Shown here piece after piece: positions 1-7,202 of a DNA stretch of 64,000 nt. This stretch comes from Methanomassiliicoccales archaeon RumEn M2 (GTDB taxonomy: Archaea; Thermoplasmatota; Thermoplasmata; Methanomassiliicoccales; Methanomethylophilaceae). The position numbers were made by a program, and so were the translations under genes. The stretch's first letter is position 1. Every line of letters starts with the position of its first letter. The notes below the pieces were generated by a model. That model searched no databases, was not told the origin of the DNA, and saw nothing but the letters and a program-made list of their open reading frames with translations. The stretch lies in assembly GCA_001421175.1 (NCBI GenBank), contig LJKL01000013.1, forward strand, positions 1 to 64,000, given 5' to 3'.

Positions 1-99
1 TACGAAAACCTCCTTAGGGGATCCGCAACGGGGGCAATTCTCGGGAGGCTCCTCCCCTTCATGTATGTAACCGCAAACTGTGCATTTCCATTTCTTCAT
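1..99 (-). CDS. rubredoxin-like protein (partial, 3' end outside window)
   Basis: The reverse strand from the ATG at 99 reads 33 codons to the window edge without a stop. It begins [19 protein letters not shown] and continues with a second CPRCG knuckle, the two CxxC pairs that bind one Fe in rubredoxin. The spacing between knuckles is short, as in the rubredoxin domain at the end of rubrerythrins or in small stand-alone rubredoxins. A GGGTGA ribosome site lies just before the ATG. The product would be a cytoplasmic one-electron carrier, often used in oxygen and peroxide defence in anaerobes. It diverges from the NifX/MinD operon. The length and any downstream domain cannot be seen. Confidence 0.8.
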   Translation of the reverse strand, partial: MKKWKCTVCGYIHEGEEPPENCPRCGSPKEVFV

Positions 100-462
100 G
101 ATCTCACCCGGAATACGTACCTGGTGTGGTGCGTTAATAGCCTTTAGATGCTCGGTATTCTAATTTAAAGAATGCAAGATGTTGAGATGTGCATAATGGC
201 ATTCTCATCTGCATCGGAAACATTTCTGAAGGTCCTTTTGATATTGGAATGATGATGAAAGGACATCTTTGCCTTCGATCTTGCCTGATAATGTTCCTTT
301 CCTTATCCCGACTCTGCTGTTAAATTTTTAAAATCGGTGTTTGTGCAACATCAAAAACTATTTATCAGATTAATAGTTACCGACATATGTCAGAAACTAT
401 GGCGGGTTTCCAAACAAGGAGACTCGCTGTGAAAACAAAGTTCCAGACGGGAGAATAAATTC
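100..462. other. AT-rich divergent intergenic region between rubredoxin and DUF134 genes
   Basis: No open frame of note is seen here. On the minus strand an archaeal TATA-like CTTTAAATTAG at about 160-170 could serve the rubredoxin gene. On the plus strand a TATA-like CTATTTATCAG at about 359-369 could serve the DUF134 operon, followed at once by a long palindrome at 373-400. Base composition is clearly more AT-rich than the flanking genes. Confidence 0.55.
373..400. promoter_or_regulatory. 28-bp palindromic operator-like site upstream of the NifX/MinD operon
   Basis: The site reads ATAGTT, ACC, GACATATGTC, AGA, AACTAT. The 10-bp core and both 6-bp arms are perfect inverted repeats and are symmetrically spaced, so 24 of 28 positions match the reverse complement. 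It starts a few bases after a TATA-like element and ends 62 bp before the DUF134 ATG. Such a position would let a bound dimer block the polymerase. The neighbouring DUF134 protein has a helix-turn-helix and is the obvious candidate to bind here. That link is inference. Confidence 0.6.
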
Positions 463-870
463 ATGTCGCGTCCAAAGAAATGGAGAAATGTATGTCGCCT
501 TCCATTCAACAGAGAGTACGGTCCGCTGGATAAAGATACTGGAACAGAGGAATTCATCAATATGACCATAGAGGAATATGAGACGATACGACTTATGGAT
601 CATATGGGGATGATACAGGAAGAGTGTGCAGATCGCATGGGTATCGCCCGCACAACCGTACAAGAGATATATAGCAAAGCCAGAAAGAAAATGGCAAAAT
701 CTCTTGTTGAGGGAATATCCTTGATAATCGAAGGCGGCAGCTATAAAGTATGCGAATTCAGCGAAGATTGTCACAGACGCAAAACCTGCAGACGCAAACA
801 AGGACTGAATTCAATATACGAATCAAAAAAAGGAGATAAAGAAAATGAAGATAATAGTGCCAGTAAGTGA
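463..870 (+). CDS. DUF134 (UPF0251) family predicted DNA-binding protein
   Basis: This 135-residue protein opens MSRPKKWRNVCRLP, the hallmark start of the DUF134 family, which is annotated as predicted DNA-binding. A helix-turn-helix reminiscent of sigma-70 region 4 lies at about residues 52-75 (EECADRMGIARTTVQEIY). Cysteines at 97, 103 and 109 near a basic stretch could bind metal or an Fe-S cluster. The tail is longer and more charged than usual. The gene overlaps the next one by 26 bp and leads the operon. DUF134 genes commonly neighbour NifX/NifB-type genes in anaerobes, so it may sense metal or cluster status. The ATG is preceded by GGGAG. Confidence 0.85.
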   Translation: MSRPKKWRNVCRLPFNREYGPLDKDTGTEEFINMTIEEYETIRLMDHMGMIQEECADRMGIARTTVQEIYSKARKKMAKSLVEGISLIIEGGSYKVCEFSEDCHRRKTCRRKQGLNSIYESKKGDKENEDNSASK

Positions 871-1210
871 TAATACAGATGATTCGAATGTTGATCCATC
901 GCTTAGCAGAGCCCCATATTATATGGTATATGATTCAGAAACGGGTGCTTCAGAGTCAATATCCAATTCTGCCAAGGACAGTCCTTCCGGTGCAGGAGTC
1001 AAGGCCGCACAGACAATAGTGGATGCAGGAGCAGAGGTCCTTCTGACTGTACGGTGTGGCGATCGCGCCTATAATGTACTCAATGGTGCAGGTATAAAGA
1101 TAATGTCGGCTTCACCGGGCAAGGCAAAGGACAACATAGACGCATATCTTAAAGGAAATCTGTCCGAGCTAGATACAATCCATGAAGGGCATCACCACGG
1201 GGCAAATTAA
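845..1210 (+). CDS. NifX/NifB-type dinitrogenase cofactor-binding family protein (PF02579-like), copy 1
   Basis: At 121 residues this fits the single-domain NifX/NafY/orange-protein family, whose members bind or carry Mo- or Fe-containing clusters. Family features are the MKIIVPVSDN start, a central segment of the GxGVKAAQTIVDAGAEVLLT type, and a conserved KGNL near the end. The last residues (HEGHHHGAN) form a histidine-rich tail likely to bind metal. It overlaps DUF134 and is followed after 1 bp by the first MinD-like gene, so they are probably translated together. No nitrogenase structural genes are present, so a role in nitrogen fixation is not implied. Confidence 0.8.
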   Translation: MKIIVPVSDNTDDSNVDPSLSRAPYYMVYDSETGASESISNSAKDSPSGAGVKAAQTIVDAGAEVLLTVRCGDRAYNVLNGAGIKIMSASPGKAKDNIDAYLKGNLSELDTIHEGHHHGAN

Positions 1211-1211
1211 A

Positions 1212-2051
1212 ATGAATATTGCGGTGCTGAGTGGCAAAGGCGGCACCGGTAAGACGATGGTGTCGGTGAATCTTGCGAGGATCACGGTCCCTTCTGTTTA
1301 CGTGGATTGTGATGTGGAAGAGCCTAATGGCCATCTTTATTTTAAGCCTGAGGATGTGGTGTGCGAGGAAGTATCCGTTTTAGTTCCAAAGTCAGATCCA
1401 GATAAATGCAATGGGTGCAGAGAGTGTGTCAGATTCTGTAGATTCAATGCTTTGGTGTTCTCTTTGGATCGTCTGACGGTCTTCAACGACATGTGTCATT
1501 CCTGTGGAGGCTGCTCCGTCATCTGTCCGCAGGAGGCTATAACCGAATACCCTCGGACAATAGGCCATTTGGAATTGGGGAGATCTGGAGACGTATACGT
1601 CCGCACAGGGATAATGAACATAGGAGAAGTGGCGGGATCGCCGATAATATCAAGACTTCTTGATGTTAACACCTCTCCTAAAAAAGGTATTACATTCATA
1701 GACTGTCCGCCAGGCAGTTCCTGTATGGTTATGGAAAGCATCAAGGATGCAGATTTTTGCCTTTTGGTCACTGAGCCCACGATATTCGGAACACATAACC
1801 TGAAAATGGTGGTCGAACTGGTCACCGAGTTCGACAAGCCGTTTGGAGTGATACTCAATAAGACCGTCGAAGGTGAAGCGGATCCTTCTGAAGAGTACTG
1901 TTTGGAGAACCACATACCGATAATAGGAAGGATACCATTTGACAGGGAGCTTAGCAATCTCAGTTCTGAGGCGAAAATAGCATCAGAAGAGAGTGTCAGA
2001 TTCGAGAATCTGTTCCAAAGCATTTTGGATAATATTTCGGAGATGGTATGA
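1212..2051 (+). CDS. MinD/Mrp-type P-loop ATPase with inserted two-cluster ferredoxin domain, copy 1
   Basis: The 279-residue protein starts MNIAVLSGKGGTGKT, giving a deviant Walker A at residues 7-15. A ferredoxin domain is inserted after about residue 60, with cysteines at 66, 69, 72, 76 and 95, 98, 101, 105, enough for two [4Fe-4S] clusters. I chose the ATG at 1212 because it puts the P-loop at the normal distance from the N terminus, although the frame stays open to an earlier ATG at 1182. Relatives with this layout pair with NifX-like proteins in anaerobes and are thought to move or insert metal clusters using ATP. It overlaps the next gene by 4 bp. Confidence 0.88.
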   Translation: MNIAVLSGKGGTGKTMVSVNLARITVPSVYVDCDVEEPNGHLYFKPEDVVCEEVSVLVPKSDPDKCNGCRECVRFCRFNALVFSLDRLTVFNDMCHSCGGCSVICPQEAITEYPRTIGHLELGRSGDVYVRTGIMNIGEVAGSPIISRLLDVNTSPKKGITFIDCPPGSSCMVMESIKDADFCLLVTEPTIFGTHNLKMVVELVTEFDKPFGVILNKTVEGEADPSEEYCLENHIPIIGRIPFDRELSNLSSEAKIASEESVRFENLFQSILDNISEMV

Positions 2052-2929
2052 TGAAGCAGCTCCTGATCCTGAGCGGCAAGGGCGGAACCGGGAAGACTAC
2101 CGTTGCCGGAGCGATGACGCATCTTTTCAGGGCGATGGCATGCGCAGACTGCGACGTGGATGCGCCAAACCTTCATCTGATCTTCGGGAACGCCGGTAAG
2201 GAGCAAAGGAAGGATTATTACGGCCTTCCCAAGGCCCACATAGATGAAGCAATCTGCACTATGTGCGGTCTGTGCTCTGAGATGTGTCGTTTCGATGCCA
2301 TAAAGGTTGGATATACGACAAGAGTTGACTCTCATGCCTGCGAGGGATGCGGACTCTGTGAAGCAATCTGTCCTCAGGACGCTATCGAAATGCGTCCTGT
2401 AGTGGCCGGAGACCTTAGACTATATACTGATCTTGAAAAAGGTGTCTTTTCGACAGCACAACTGAGAATCGGTAATGGCACATCGGGGTTGTTGGTCACC
2501 GAGGTCAAAAAGCAGATGATCGGTGCGGCCGAAGGTGCAGAATTAGCCATAATAGACGGCCCTCCGGGCATAGGTTGTCCCGTTATAGCATCCATATCAG
2601 GCGTTGATATGGTGCTTATTGTAGCAGAACCTTCAATCTCAGGATTAAGCGATATGGAGAGGATACTCGATACAGCCAGGGGTCTGAAGGCCTTTTCAGC
2701 TGTGTGTGTGAATAAAGCGGATCTTAACCCCAGATTAACAGACAATATAGTGACACGTTGCAGAGAGCGGGAAGTGCCATATTTGGGAGAGATCCCATAC
2801 GATCCGGAAGTCGTAAGGGTGGTCAACAGAGGTCTTACGCTTGCATACTCGGAATGTCCCGCCGGTGTTGCAGTCCGAGAGATATTCGAAAGAGTAGCAG
2901 AACTGTTGTACGAGGGAGTGGTTGAGTGA
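2048..2929 (+). CDS. MinD/Mrp-type P-loop ATPase with inserted two-cluster ferredoxin domain, copy 2
   Basis: This 293-residue paralogue of the preceding gene has its P-loop in LSGKGGTGKTT at about residues 8-18. Its ferredoxin insert carries cysteines 70, 73, 76, 80 and 98, 101, 104, 108. A second ATG at 2051 is equally possible. The start lies inside an ATGA overlap with the upstream stop, so the two ATPases are probably made in equal amounts and may form a heterodimer, as MinD-type ATPases dimerise across the nucleotide. After its stop there are 113 non-coding bases before the second NifX-like gene. Confidence 0.88.
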   Translation: MMKQLLILSGKGGTGKTTVAGAMTHLFRAMACADCDVDAPNLHLIFGNAGKEQRKDYYGLPKAHIDEAICTMCGLCSEMCRFDAIKVGYTTRVDSHACEGCGLCEAICPQDAIEMRPVVAGDLRLYTDLEKGVFSTAQLRIGNGTSGLLVTEVKKQMIGAAEGAELAIIDGPPGIGCPVIASISGVDMVLIVAEPSISGLSDMERILDTARGLKAFSAVCVNKADLNPRLTDNIVTRCREREVPYLGEIPYDPEVVRVVNRGLTLAYSECPAGVAVREIFERVAELLYEGVVE

Positions 2930-3042
2930 TCCCCCTCCCGAACAACAGTTCGGTTCCCGGAGAGTCAAAAGTGTATTGGAAAATATGAAAAAGGGTCGGA
3001 TATCAAATTCAAAATGATAGAGAATATAAGGGAGAAAGAAGA

Positions 3043-3399
3043 ATGAAAATAGTTGTAGCAAGCGATGGAGAAACCGTGACTCAGCATTTTGGCCACTGCA
3101 GAGAATTCAGGGCATATTGTGCCGAGAAGGACATAATAACAGATGCGGAGATTATAGAGAACCCCGGACACCGCCCAGGTTTCCTGCCAGTATTCCTCAA
3201 GGAGCGCGGGGCGAACGTGATAATCTCTGGCGGCATGGGTGCTGCGGCCATAGAGCTGTTCAACGATAACGGAATCGAAGTGATAGTGGGAGCATCCGGA
3301 GATCCCAGGACCGCGGCCGAGGATTACATCAAAGGAAATCTGAAGTCCACAGGCGAAGTTTGTCGGGACCATATGCACCACGATGAATGCGGTGAATGA
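3043..3399 (+). CDS. NifX/NifB-type cofactor-binding family protein (PF02579-like), copy 2
   Basis: This 118-residue protein has the start MKIVVASDGETVTQHFGHC, typical of the family. A GGMGAAAIELFNDNGIEVI block follows and then the conserved KGNL. The tail CRDHMHHDECGE is rich in His, Cys and acidic residues and could bind metal. It is a stand-alone single-domain protein, in size like the Mo/Cu-cluster-carrying orange protein of Desulfovibrio. It follows the second ATPase on the same strand, preceded by an AGGGAGAAAGAAG ribosome site, and it ends the cluster. A structured element with a T run follows directly. Confidence 0.8.
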   Translation: MKIVVASDGETVTQHFGHCREFRAYCAEKDIITDAEIIENPGHRPGFLPVFLKERGANVIISGGMGAAAIELFNDNGIEVIVGASGDPRTAAEDYIKGNLKSTGEVCRDHMHHDECGE

Positions 3400-3418
3400 A
3401 CAGAAAAACAATCAACTA

Positions 3419-3501
3419 CGCGGCGTCCCGGGGCACAAGGTTTTGAAAACCCTCTTGTGTGACCCGACCGTCTCGGGACATCGCGCCATAATCCCTTTTT
3501 T
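3419..3501 (+). terminator. structured element with T6 run after the NifX/MinD operon
   Basis: Nested inverted repeats lie here: CGCG (3419-3422) with CGCG (3482-3485), GTCCCG (3425-3430) with CGGGAC (3474-3479), and an inner hairpin CACAAG (3434-3439) with CTTGTG (3454-3459). A T6 run at 3496-3501 follows. An alternative hairpin CCCGA/TCGGG competes with the outer stem. The placement 20 bp after the last stop suggests a transcription end or a 3' UTR structure. A small RNA cannot be excluded. Confidence 0.5.
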
Positions 3502-4129
3502 AATATGAATGCGCAGGCAGATCTGTACGAAACCCAGGAATTTTTTGGTCTTGATCTAATCTATAGGAGTCTAAAACCCCTCTTTATTGAGTACAGAGTT
3601 CGATAAACCTCACACATCAAAAGAAATCTGAACAATTTAAGAATAATTTCGTGCATCAGAGAATACACATGAAAAATCCACTCTTCTCGTCCACCATCGG
3701 ATTCATATCCGTTATAAAATCGGTCACGAGAAACAACCACCAGCTCTTTTCTGGTGTGATTCAGCATCAGAGTTGCGACCGAGAGGGGTGAATTCAGAAA
3801 GATAACTCATCTCGACGGAGCCGAAGATCGCGCATCGCAGTATGTGAAATTACAGGAATTGTTTTGTCTGCCTCTTTCGGGAGCCGGACAGTTCACAGAA
3901 TCTCACGTAGCGCCTACTGATATTTGGAGAAGATAAAACCCTCACTCATATGTTTGTAAAATAAGTGAATTCTGGGTATATGCAAGATTCTTATCCTTTT
4001 GACTGCGCCCGTGATTGTGTAAGGACAACTAACAACCCTCATCATTTGGCGAATACTTTGAAAATATCATATTTTGACTGTGACTTTGAGATGCGCATTT
4101 CTTGAATTTAACAATATAATATTGGGGAG
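3502..4129. other. AT-rich gene-free stretch
   Basis: No protein family is recognisable on either strand. The only open frame of note is a 68-codon reading on the minus strand at 3561-3767, which has no recognisable motif. The stretch is markedly AT-rich compared with the coding DNA around it. It separates the NifX/MinD operon from the tRNA-Tyr gene and could be a remnant of lost genes. Confidence 0.5.
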
Positions 4130-4237
4130 TCCCCACCCCCTGATTTGAACAGGGGACCTGCTGATTTCGGCGGCTGCACCGGTAATACCGGAAACACTCT
4201 ACAGTCAGCCGCTCTAGCCAGTCTGAGCTAGGTGGGG
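4130..4237 (-). tRNA. tRNA-Tyr (GTA) with a 33-nt intron
   Basis: The acceptor CCCCACC pairs with GGTGGGG and is followed by discriminator A73. C1-G72 with A73 is the archaeal tRNA-Tyr identity pattern. The T arm is CCCTG-TTCAAAT-CAGGG. The anticodon stem is GCTGA/TCAGC and the anticodon is GTA. After anticodon-adjacent position 37 the sequence departs for 33 bases (4166-4198) and resumes at position 38. That is the canonical archaeal intron site, cut by the bulge-helix-bulge endonuclease. The mature tRNA is about 75 nt and CCA is not encoded. Confidence 0.93.
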
Positions 4238-4280
4238 ACAGGGTAGGATAAAGGATACATTATTTAACACATTCGGGAAC

Positions 4281-5027
4281 TCAGCCGATATAGGTCAGGC
4301 TGTGCTTCTCCTGTTCCGCGCCGTACTCCTTGACTCTGGCATTCAGCTCGTCGATGTGTTCCGCGCCCTGGAGCAGTTCGGTCTTGTCTATATCGAAACC
4401 GATCAGCTTTTCCAGCACTTTGATCAGTTCCACGGCGCTCTTGTAATCCACGAAGAAACCCGAGGTCTCGCCCATCAGGCAGGCGGACGGTATGCCTGCT
4501 ATTTTACCGAATCCGATGAACAGTCCGCTGGCGCCCACGATCCCCGGCCCGGGCTCCCCGGGAGAGAAGACAACGCCGCACTCCTCCAGCCTCTCCTTCA
4601 TCTTTATGTCGCTGATGGCCCCCAGTATGCGCGGGTTCTCCACCATGCCGCCTGTGCCGTAGCCGCCGAGAGTATAGATCTCCGTTACGCCGAACTTCTC
4701 CAGCTCGTTATCGAACAGGTCCTTGCAGAAAAGGAACTGACCGTTGGGGGTCATTGCCTGGCAGTCCCCCAGCAGGAAAATGATATCTCTGCCGTTGACC
4801 CTGGCGTGCCAAAGCTCGTTGGATGCCAGACGTATCACGCAGTCATCGTCGAGCATAACCTGGGGAGGGAAGTGCTCTGAGAGTATCGTAGCGAATCTTT
4901 CGGCATTCAGGGATTTGACCATGAAGTCCGCGGCCGTCTTGCCGATATTCCCCACGCCCGGAAGTCCCTCTATGAAGATGGTCCTCTTCATTTTGGGTTT
5001 GGATTCATAGATCACAGTGCTTTCCAT
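4281..5027 (-). CDS. PAC2-family proteasome assembly chaperone-like protein
   Basis: The 248-residue protein matches the archaeal PAC2 (proteasome assembly chaperone) family. Support comes from the early FIEGLPGVGNIGKTAADFM segment, the LGDCQAMTPNGQ strand, LGGYGTGG, and the GEPGPGIVGASGLFIGF region. Family members such as PbaB-type proteins help assemble or engage the 20S proteasome, but substrates of this particular branch are unknown. The start overlaps the end of nop10 by 23 bp, so it is the last gene of the translation/RNP string that runs down from L44e. The tRNA-Tyr gene lies just downstream. Confidence 0.8.
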   Translation of the reverse strand: MESTVIYESKPKMKRTIFIEGLPGVGNIGKTAADFMVKSLNAERFATILSEHFPPQVMLDDDCVIRLASNELWHARVNGRDIIFLLGDCQAMTPNGQFLFCKDLFDNELEKFGVTEIYTLGGYGTGGMVENPRILGAISDIKMKERLEECGVVFSPGEPGPGIVGASGLFIGFGKIAGIPSACLMGETSGFFVDYKSAVELIKVLEKLIGFDIDKTELLQGAEHIDELNARVKEYGAEQEKHSLTYIG

Positions 5028-5193
5028 TCTCGCCGTACTCCTCGATGATGCTCTTCCTTCTGTACTCCCCGTATCTGTCCTCAGGAGAGTATCTGGGAGG
5101 CGCAGGGTATCGGGTATCCGATCCGCATTCCGGGCACGTCGGCCTCATGGAATATCTGCAGCAGTTCCCGCATCTCCTTATCACGGTTCTCAT
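5005..5193 (-). CDS. nop10: H/ACA ribonucleoprotein subunit Nop10
   Basis: This 62-residue protein has the two zinc knuckles CGNC and CPECG and the conserved PPRYSPEDRYGEYRR linker of Nop10. Nop10 is an essential part of the archaeal H/ACA guide RNP that makes pseudouridine in rRNA together with Cbf5, Gar1 and L7Ae. The length is normal. It starts 12 bp after the aIF2-alpha stop and overlaps the PAC2-like gene, an arrangement common in archaea. The partner enzyme Cbf5 is also in this window at 44738-45727. Confidence 0.93.
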   Translation of the reverse strand: MRTVIRRCGNCCRYSMRPTCPECGSDTRYPAPPRYSPEDRYGEYRRKSIIEEYGENGKHCDL

Positions 5194-5205
5194 GGAAAAA
5201 TCTTC

Positions 5206-5980
5206 TTAGCGTTTAAGGGACGCCTCGCCACCCGCGCGCTCCATGGCCTTGATGGCAGCGGAGGAGATCAATTTCATCGTCTCTTCTGCCTCTTTATAGT
5301 CCTCGGCTGTGATCATTATGCGGTATTTCGGGCATCCGACGCAAGTGATCTCCGCATCCGCATCGCCGGCGGCATCCAGTCCCTTCAGCAAAGCGTTCCT
5401 TATGTGCTCCACGCCCTCCGGGGCGTAGGACCTAAGCTCCAAGATCCCGCTTATCTTCACCGAGGGGACAGCCACGTTCTCCTTGGCAACGTCCAGGAAG
5501 GTCTGGACCCATGCGCCGCTGTATTCTTCCCGTCATCTCCTCGGGGGAGATGGCGAAAGCCTCGAAGGCCCCGTAGAGGGTCTCGTAATCATCTATGAGC
5601 TCATTGGCGAACTGGTCGTACGCATCATCAAGGGATATTGACATTCTCTCCGCGATGATCTCAACGAGCTTCTCAGCCTTCTTCTCATTCTTCCACTGCT
5701 GGATCTTTTCGCGCTTCTGGTGCGCATTGACGGATTTGAGGGAAAGATCTATGTGCCCTTTGGACGGGTCGACGCCCAGGACCTTGCAGACAACCTTCTG
5801 TCCTTCACGGATGTAGTCGCGCAGGTACTTGACCCAGCCGGTAGCGGCATCCCTGATGTGGATGAAACCCTCCTTGTCGTTGTACTCATCGAGTGTGACG
5901 AAAGCCCCGAAATCCTTGACGCTGATGACTGAGCAGACTACCAGCTCTCCTCTCTCGGGGAAACCCTTGTTGCGGGGCAT
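5206..5980 (-). CDS. eif2a: translation initiation factor aIF2 subunit alpha (apparent +1 frameshift)
   Basis: The N-terminal part is an S1/OB domain (ERGELVVCSVISVKDFGAFV) followed by the helical domain, and the C-terminal part contains VPSVKISGILELRSYAPEGV of the alpha-beta domain. The factor brings initiator tRNA to the ribosome with aIF2 beta and gamma. The two parts lie in different frames. They join at about 5529-5531, where removing one C of a CCC run (one G on the coding strand) gives a continuous 257-residue protein of normal length. Without the repair the product stops early and loses the domain that contacts aIF2-gamma. A sequence error is the simplest reading. It sits between S27e and Nop10, as in many archaea. 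Confidence 0.88.
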
Positions 5981-5982
5981 GA

Positions 5983-6150
5983 TTAACCTATTACCTCTAC
6001 TATCTCGCCTTTTACCTGGCCCTTACCGCCCTTGGGGACGATGAGGGTGGAGCCGCATGCGTGGCATGTTACCACGGTCGACGGCCTGGCGAAGGCGACC
6101 TGCTCGTTGCTGCAGTCCGCACATTTGATCTTTATGAATTTTCCGGTCAC
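5983..6150 (-). CDS. rps27e: 30S ribosomal protein S27e
   Basis: This 55-residue protein has the zinc ribbon CADC...CHACG and the family pattern KFIKIKCADCSNEQVAF and TLIVPKGGKG. I chose the GTG at 6150 because it starts VTGKFIKIK and overlaps the L44e stop (GTGA). The longer frame upstream only adds residues that overlap L44e. The protein binds 16S rRNA in the small subunit. The stop is 2 bp before the aIF2-alpha ATG, so the three genes are co-transcribed. Confidence 0.92.
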   Translation of the reverse strand: MTGKFIKIKCADCSNEQVAFARPSTVVTCHACGSTLIVPKGGKGQVKGEIVEVIG

Positions 6151-6437
6151 TGGTGGGATCCCTCCATGAGTTCGAACTTCTTGGCCCTGATGCAGGGAGA
6201 CTGGTGGGCTTTCTTGCACTGTGTGCACCTGTACCTGAGGTTGACCCTCTTGGTGGGCTTCTCTCTCCCCTCCGGCTTAGGCCTGGGGAAACCACCGTAT
6301 CCGGAAGTGACCTTCCTGAATCTCCTCTGACCCCATTTCAGTTCGCTGGCCTTTTTCTTCTTAACCCTCTCTACATCATGGACCGCGTGGGTCTTGCAGG
6401 TCGGGCAATATCTCTTGACTGTCCTGGGCAATTTCAT
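6147..6437 (-). CDS. rpl44e: 50S ribosomal protein L44e (eL42)
   Basis: The protein of 96 residues from the ATG at 6437 contains two zinc pairs, CPTC near the N terminus and CTQC toward the C terminus. It also has the conserved GYGGFPRPKPEGREKPTKR loop that reaches the E site of the large subunit. An in-frame TTG lies two codons upstream, but an AAGGTG ribosome site sits at the right distance for the ATG. It leads the L44e, S27e, aIF2-alpha, nop10, PAC2-like string on the minus strand. Confidence 0.93.
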   Translation of the reverse strand: MKLPRTVKRYCPTCKTHAVHDVERVKKKKASELKWGQRRFRKVTSGYGGFPRPKPEGREKPTKRVNLRYRCTQCKKAHQSPCIRAKKFELMEGSHQ

Positions 6438-6524
6438 TATCAATACACCTTCTGGTGGAAGCAGGACTGCCTAACACTGAAGTCATATAAAAAGCATTAG
6501 CCCGCGCGTTATAAGAGAAGAAGG

Positions 6525-7202
6525 TCAGCAGATCTTCTCCACAGTGCCGTCGGAGCGGGCTACGAAGGCCGCCGTCGTCATATTGAGGAACAGACCGTTC
6601 TCGACCACTCCCGGTATGGTGTCCAGCCTGCTCTCCAGGAAATAGGGGTTGGCGATGCCGTCGAACTTGCAGTCGTAGATGTAGTTGCCGTTGTCCGTCA
6701 TGAAGGGCTCCCCGTCCCTCATCCTGAGGGTGGCCTTGCACCCCTGACGCTCGATCATGCGCTTCGTCTTCTCATGACCGAAGACCATGACCTCCACCGG
6801 AAGAGGGCATTCCTTCCCCAGGGATTCTACGAGCTTGGACTCATCCACGACCACTATCTGATCGATGGAGGATGCGGCCACTATCTTCTCCCTGACAAGC
6901 GCCCCTCCCAGCCCTTTGATGAGATGGAGCTGCCTGGTGACCTCGTCAGCCCCGTCGATGGTAACATCAAGATTGTTCACTTCGGAAAGGTTCACGACCC
7001 TGATGCCGAGATCCTTCGCTATCCGCTCCGTCTCCTCGGACGTGGCGACGCATGTCAGGTTCATGCCGGCGGCCACAAGCTCGCCTACTTTGCAGATGAC
7101 ATAGAATGCGGTGGACCCTGTGCCCAGCCCGACATTCATGCCGTCTCTCACATACTCTTCCACAGCCCTCTCCGCTGCTATCTTCTTCATATTGACGGTC
7201 AT
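6525..7202 (-). CDS. rpiA: ribose-5-phosphate isomerase A
   Basis: The 225-residue protein carries the RpiA signatures GLGTGSTAF near the N terminus, DVTIDGADEV, and KGLGGALVREKI. It interconverts ribose 5-phosphate and ribulose 5-phosphate, supplying PRPP for nucleotides in archaea that lack the oxidative pentose phosphate route. The length is normal. The ATG overlaps the stop of the creatininase-like gene (ATGA), so the two are probably one transcript. Confidence 0.95.
   Translation of the reverse strand: MTVNMKKIAAERAVEEYVRDGMNVGLGTGSTAFYVICKVGELVAAGMNLTCVATSEETERIAKDLGIRVVNLSEVNNLDVTIDGADEVTRQLHLIKGLGGALVREKIVAASSIDQIVVVDESKLVESLGKECPLPVEVMVFGHEKTKRMIERQGCKATLRMRDGEPFMTDNGNYIYDCKFDGIANPYFLESRLDTIPGVVENGLFLNMTTAAFVARSDGTVEKIC

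Noticed and set aside
463-3399. A nitrogen-fixation locus, suggested by NifX-type genes
   Set aside because: No nifH, nifD, nifK, nifE, nifN or nifB-type radical SAM gene is present. The set fits a different metal-cluster system.
3561-3767. 68-codon open frame on the minus strand
   Set aside because: No family motif, no clear ribosome site, AT-rich surroundings. Most likely a chance open frame.
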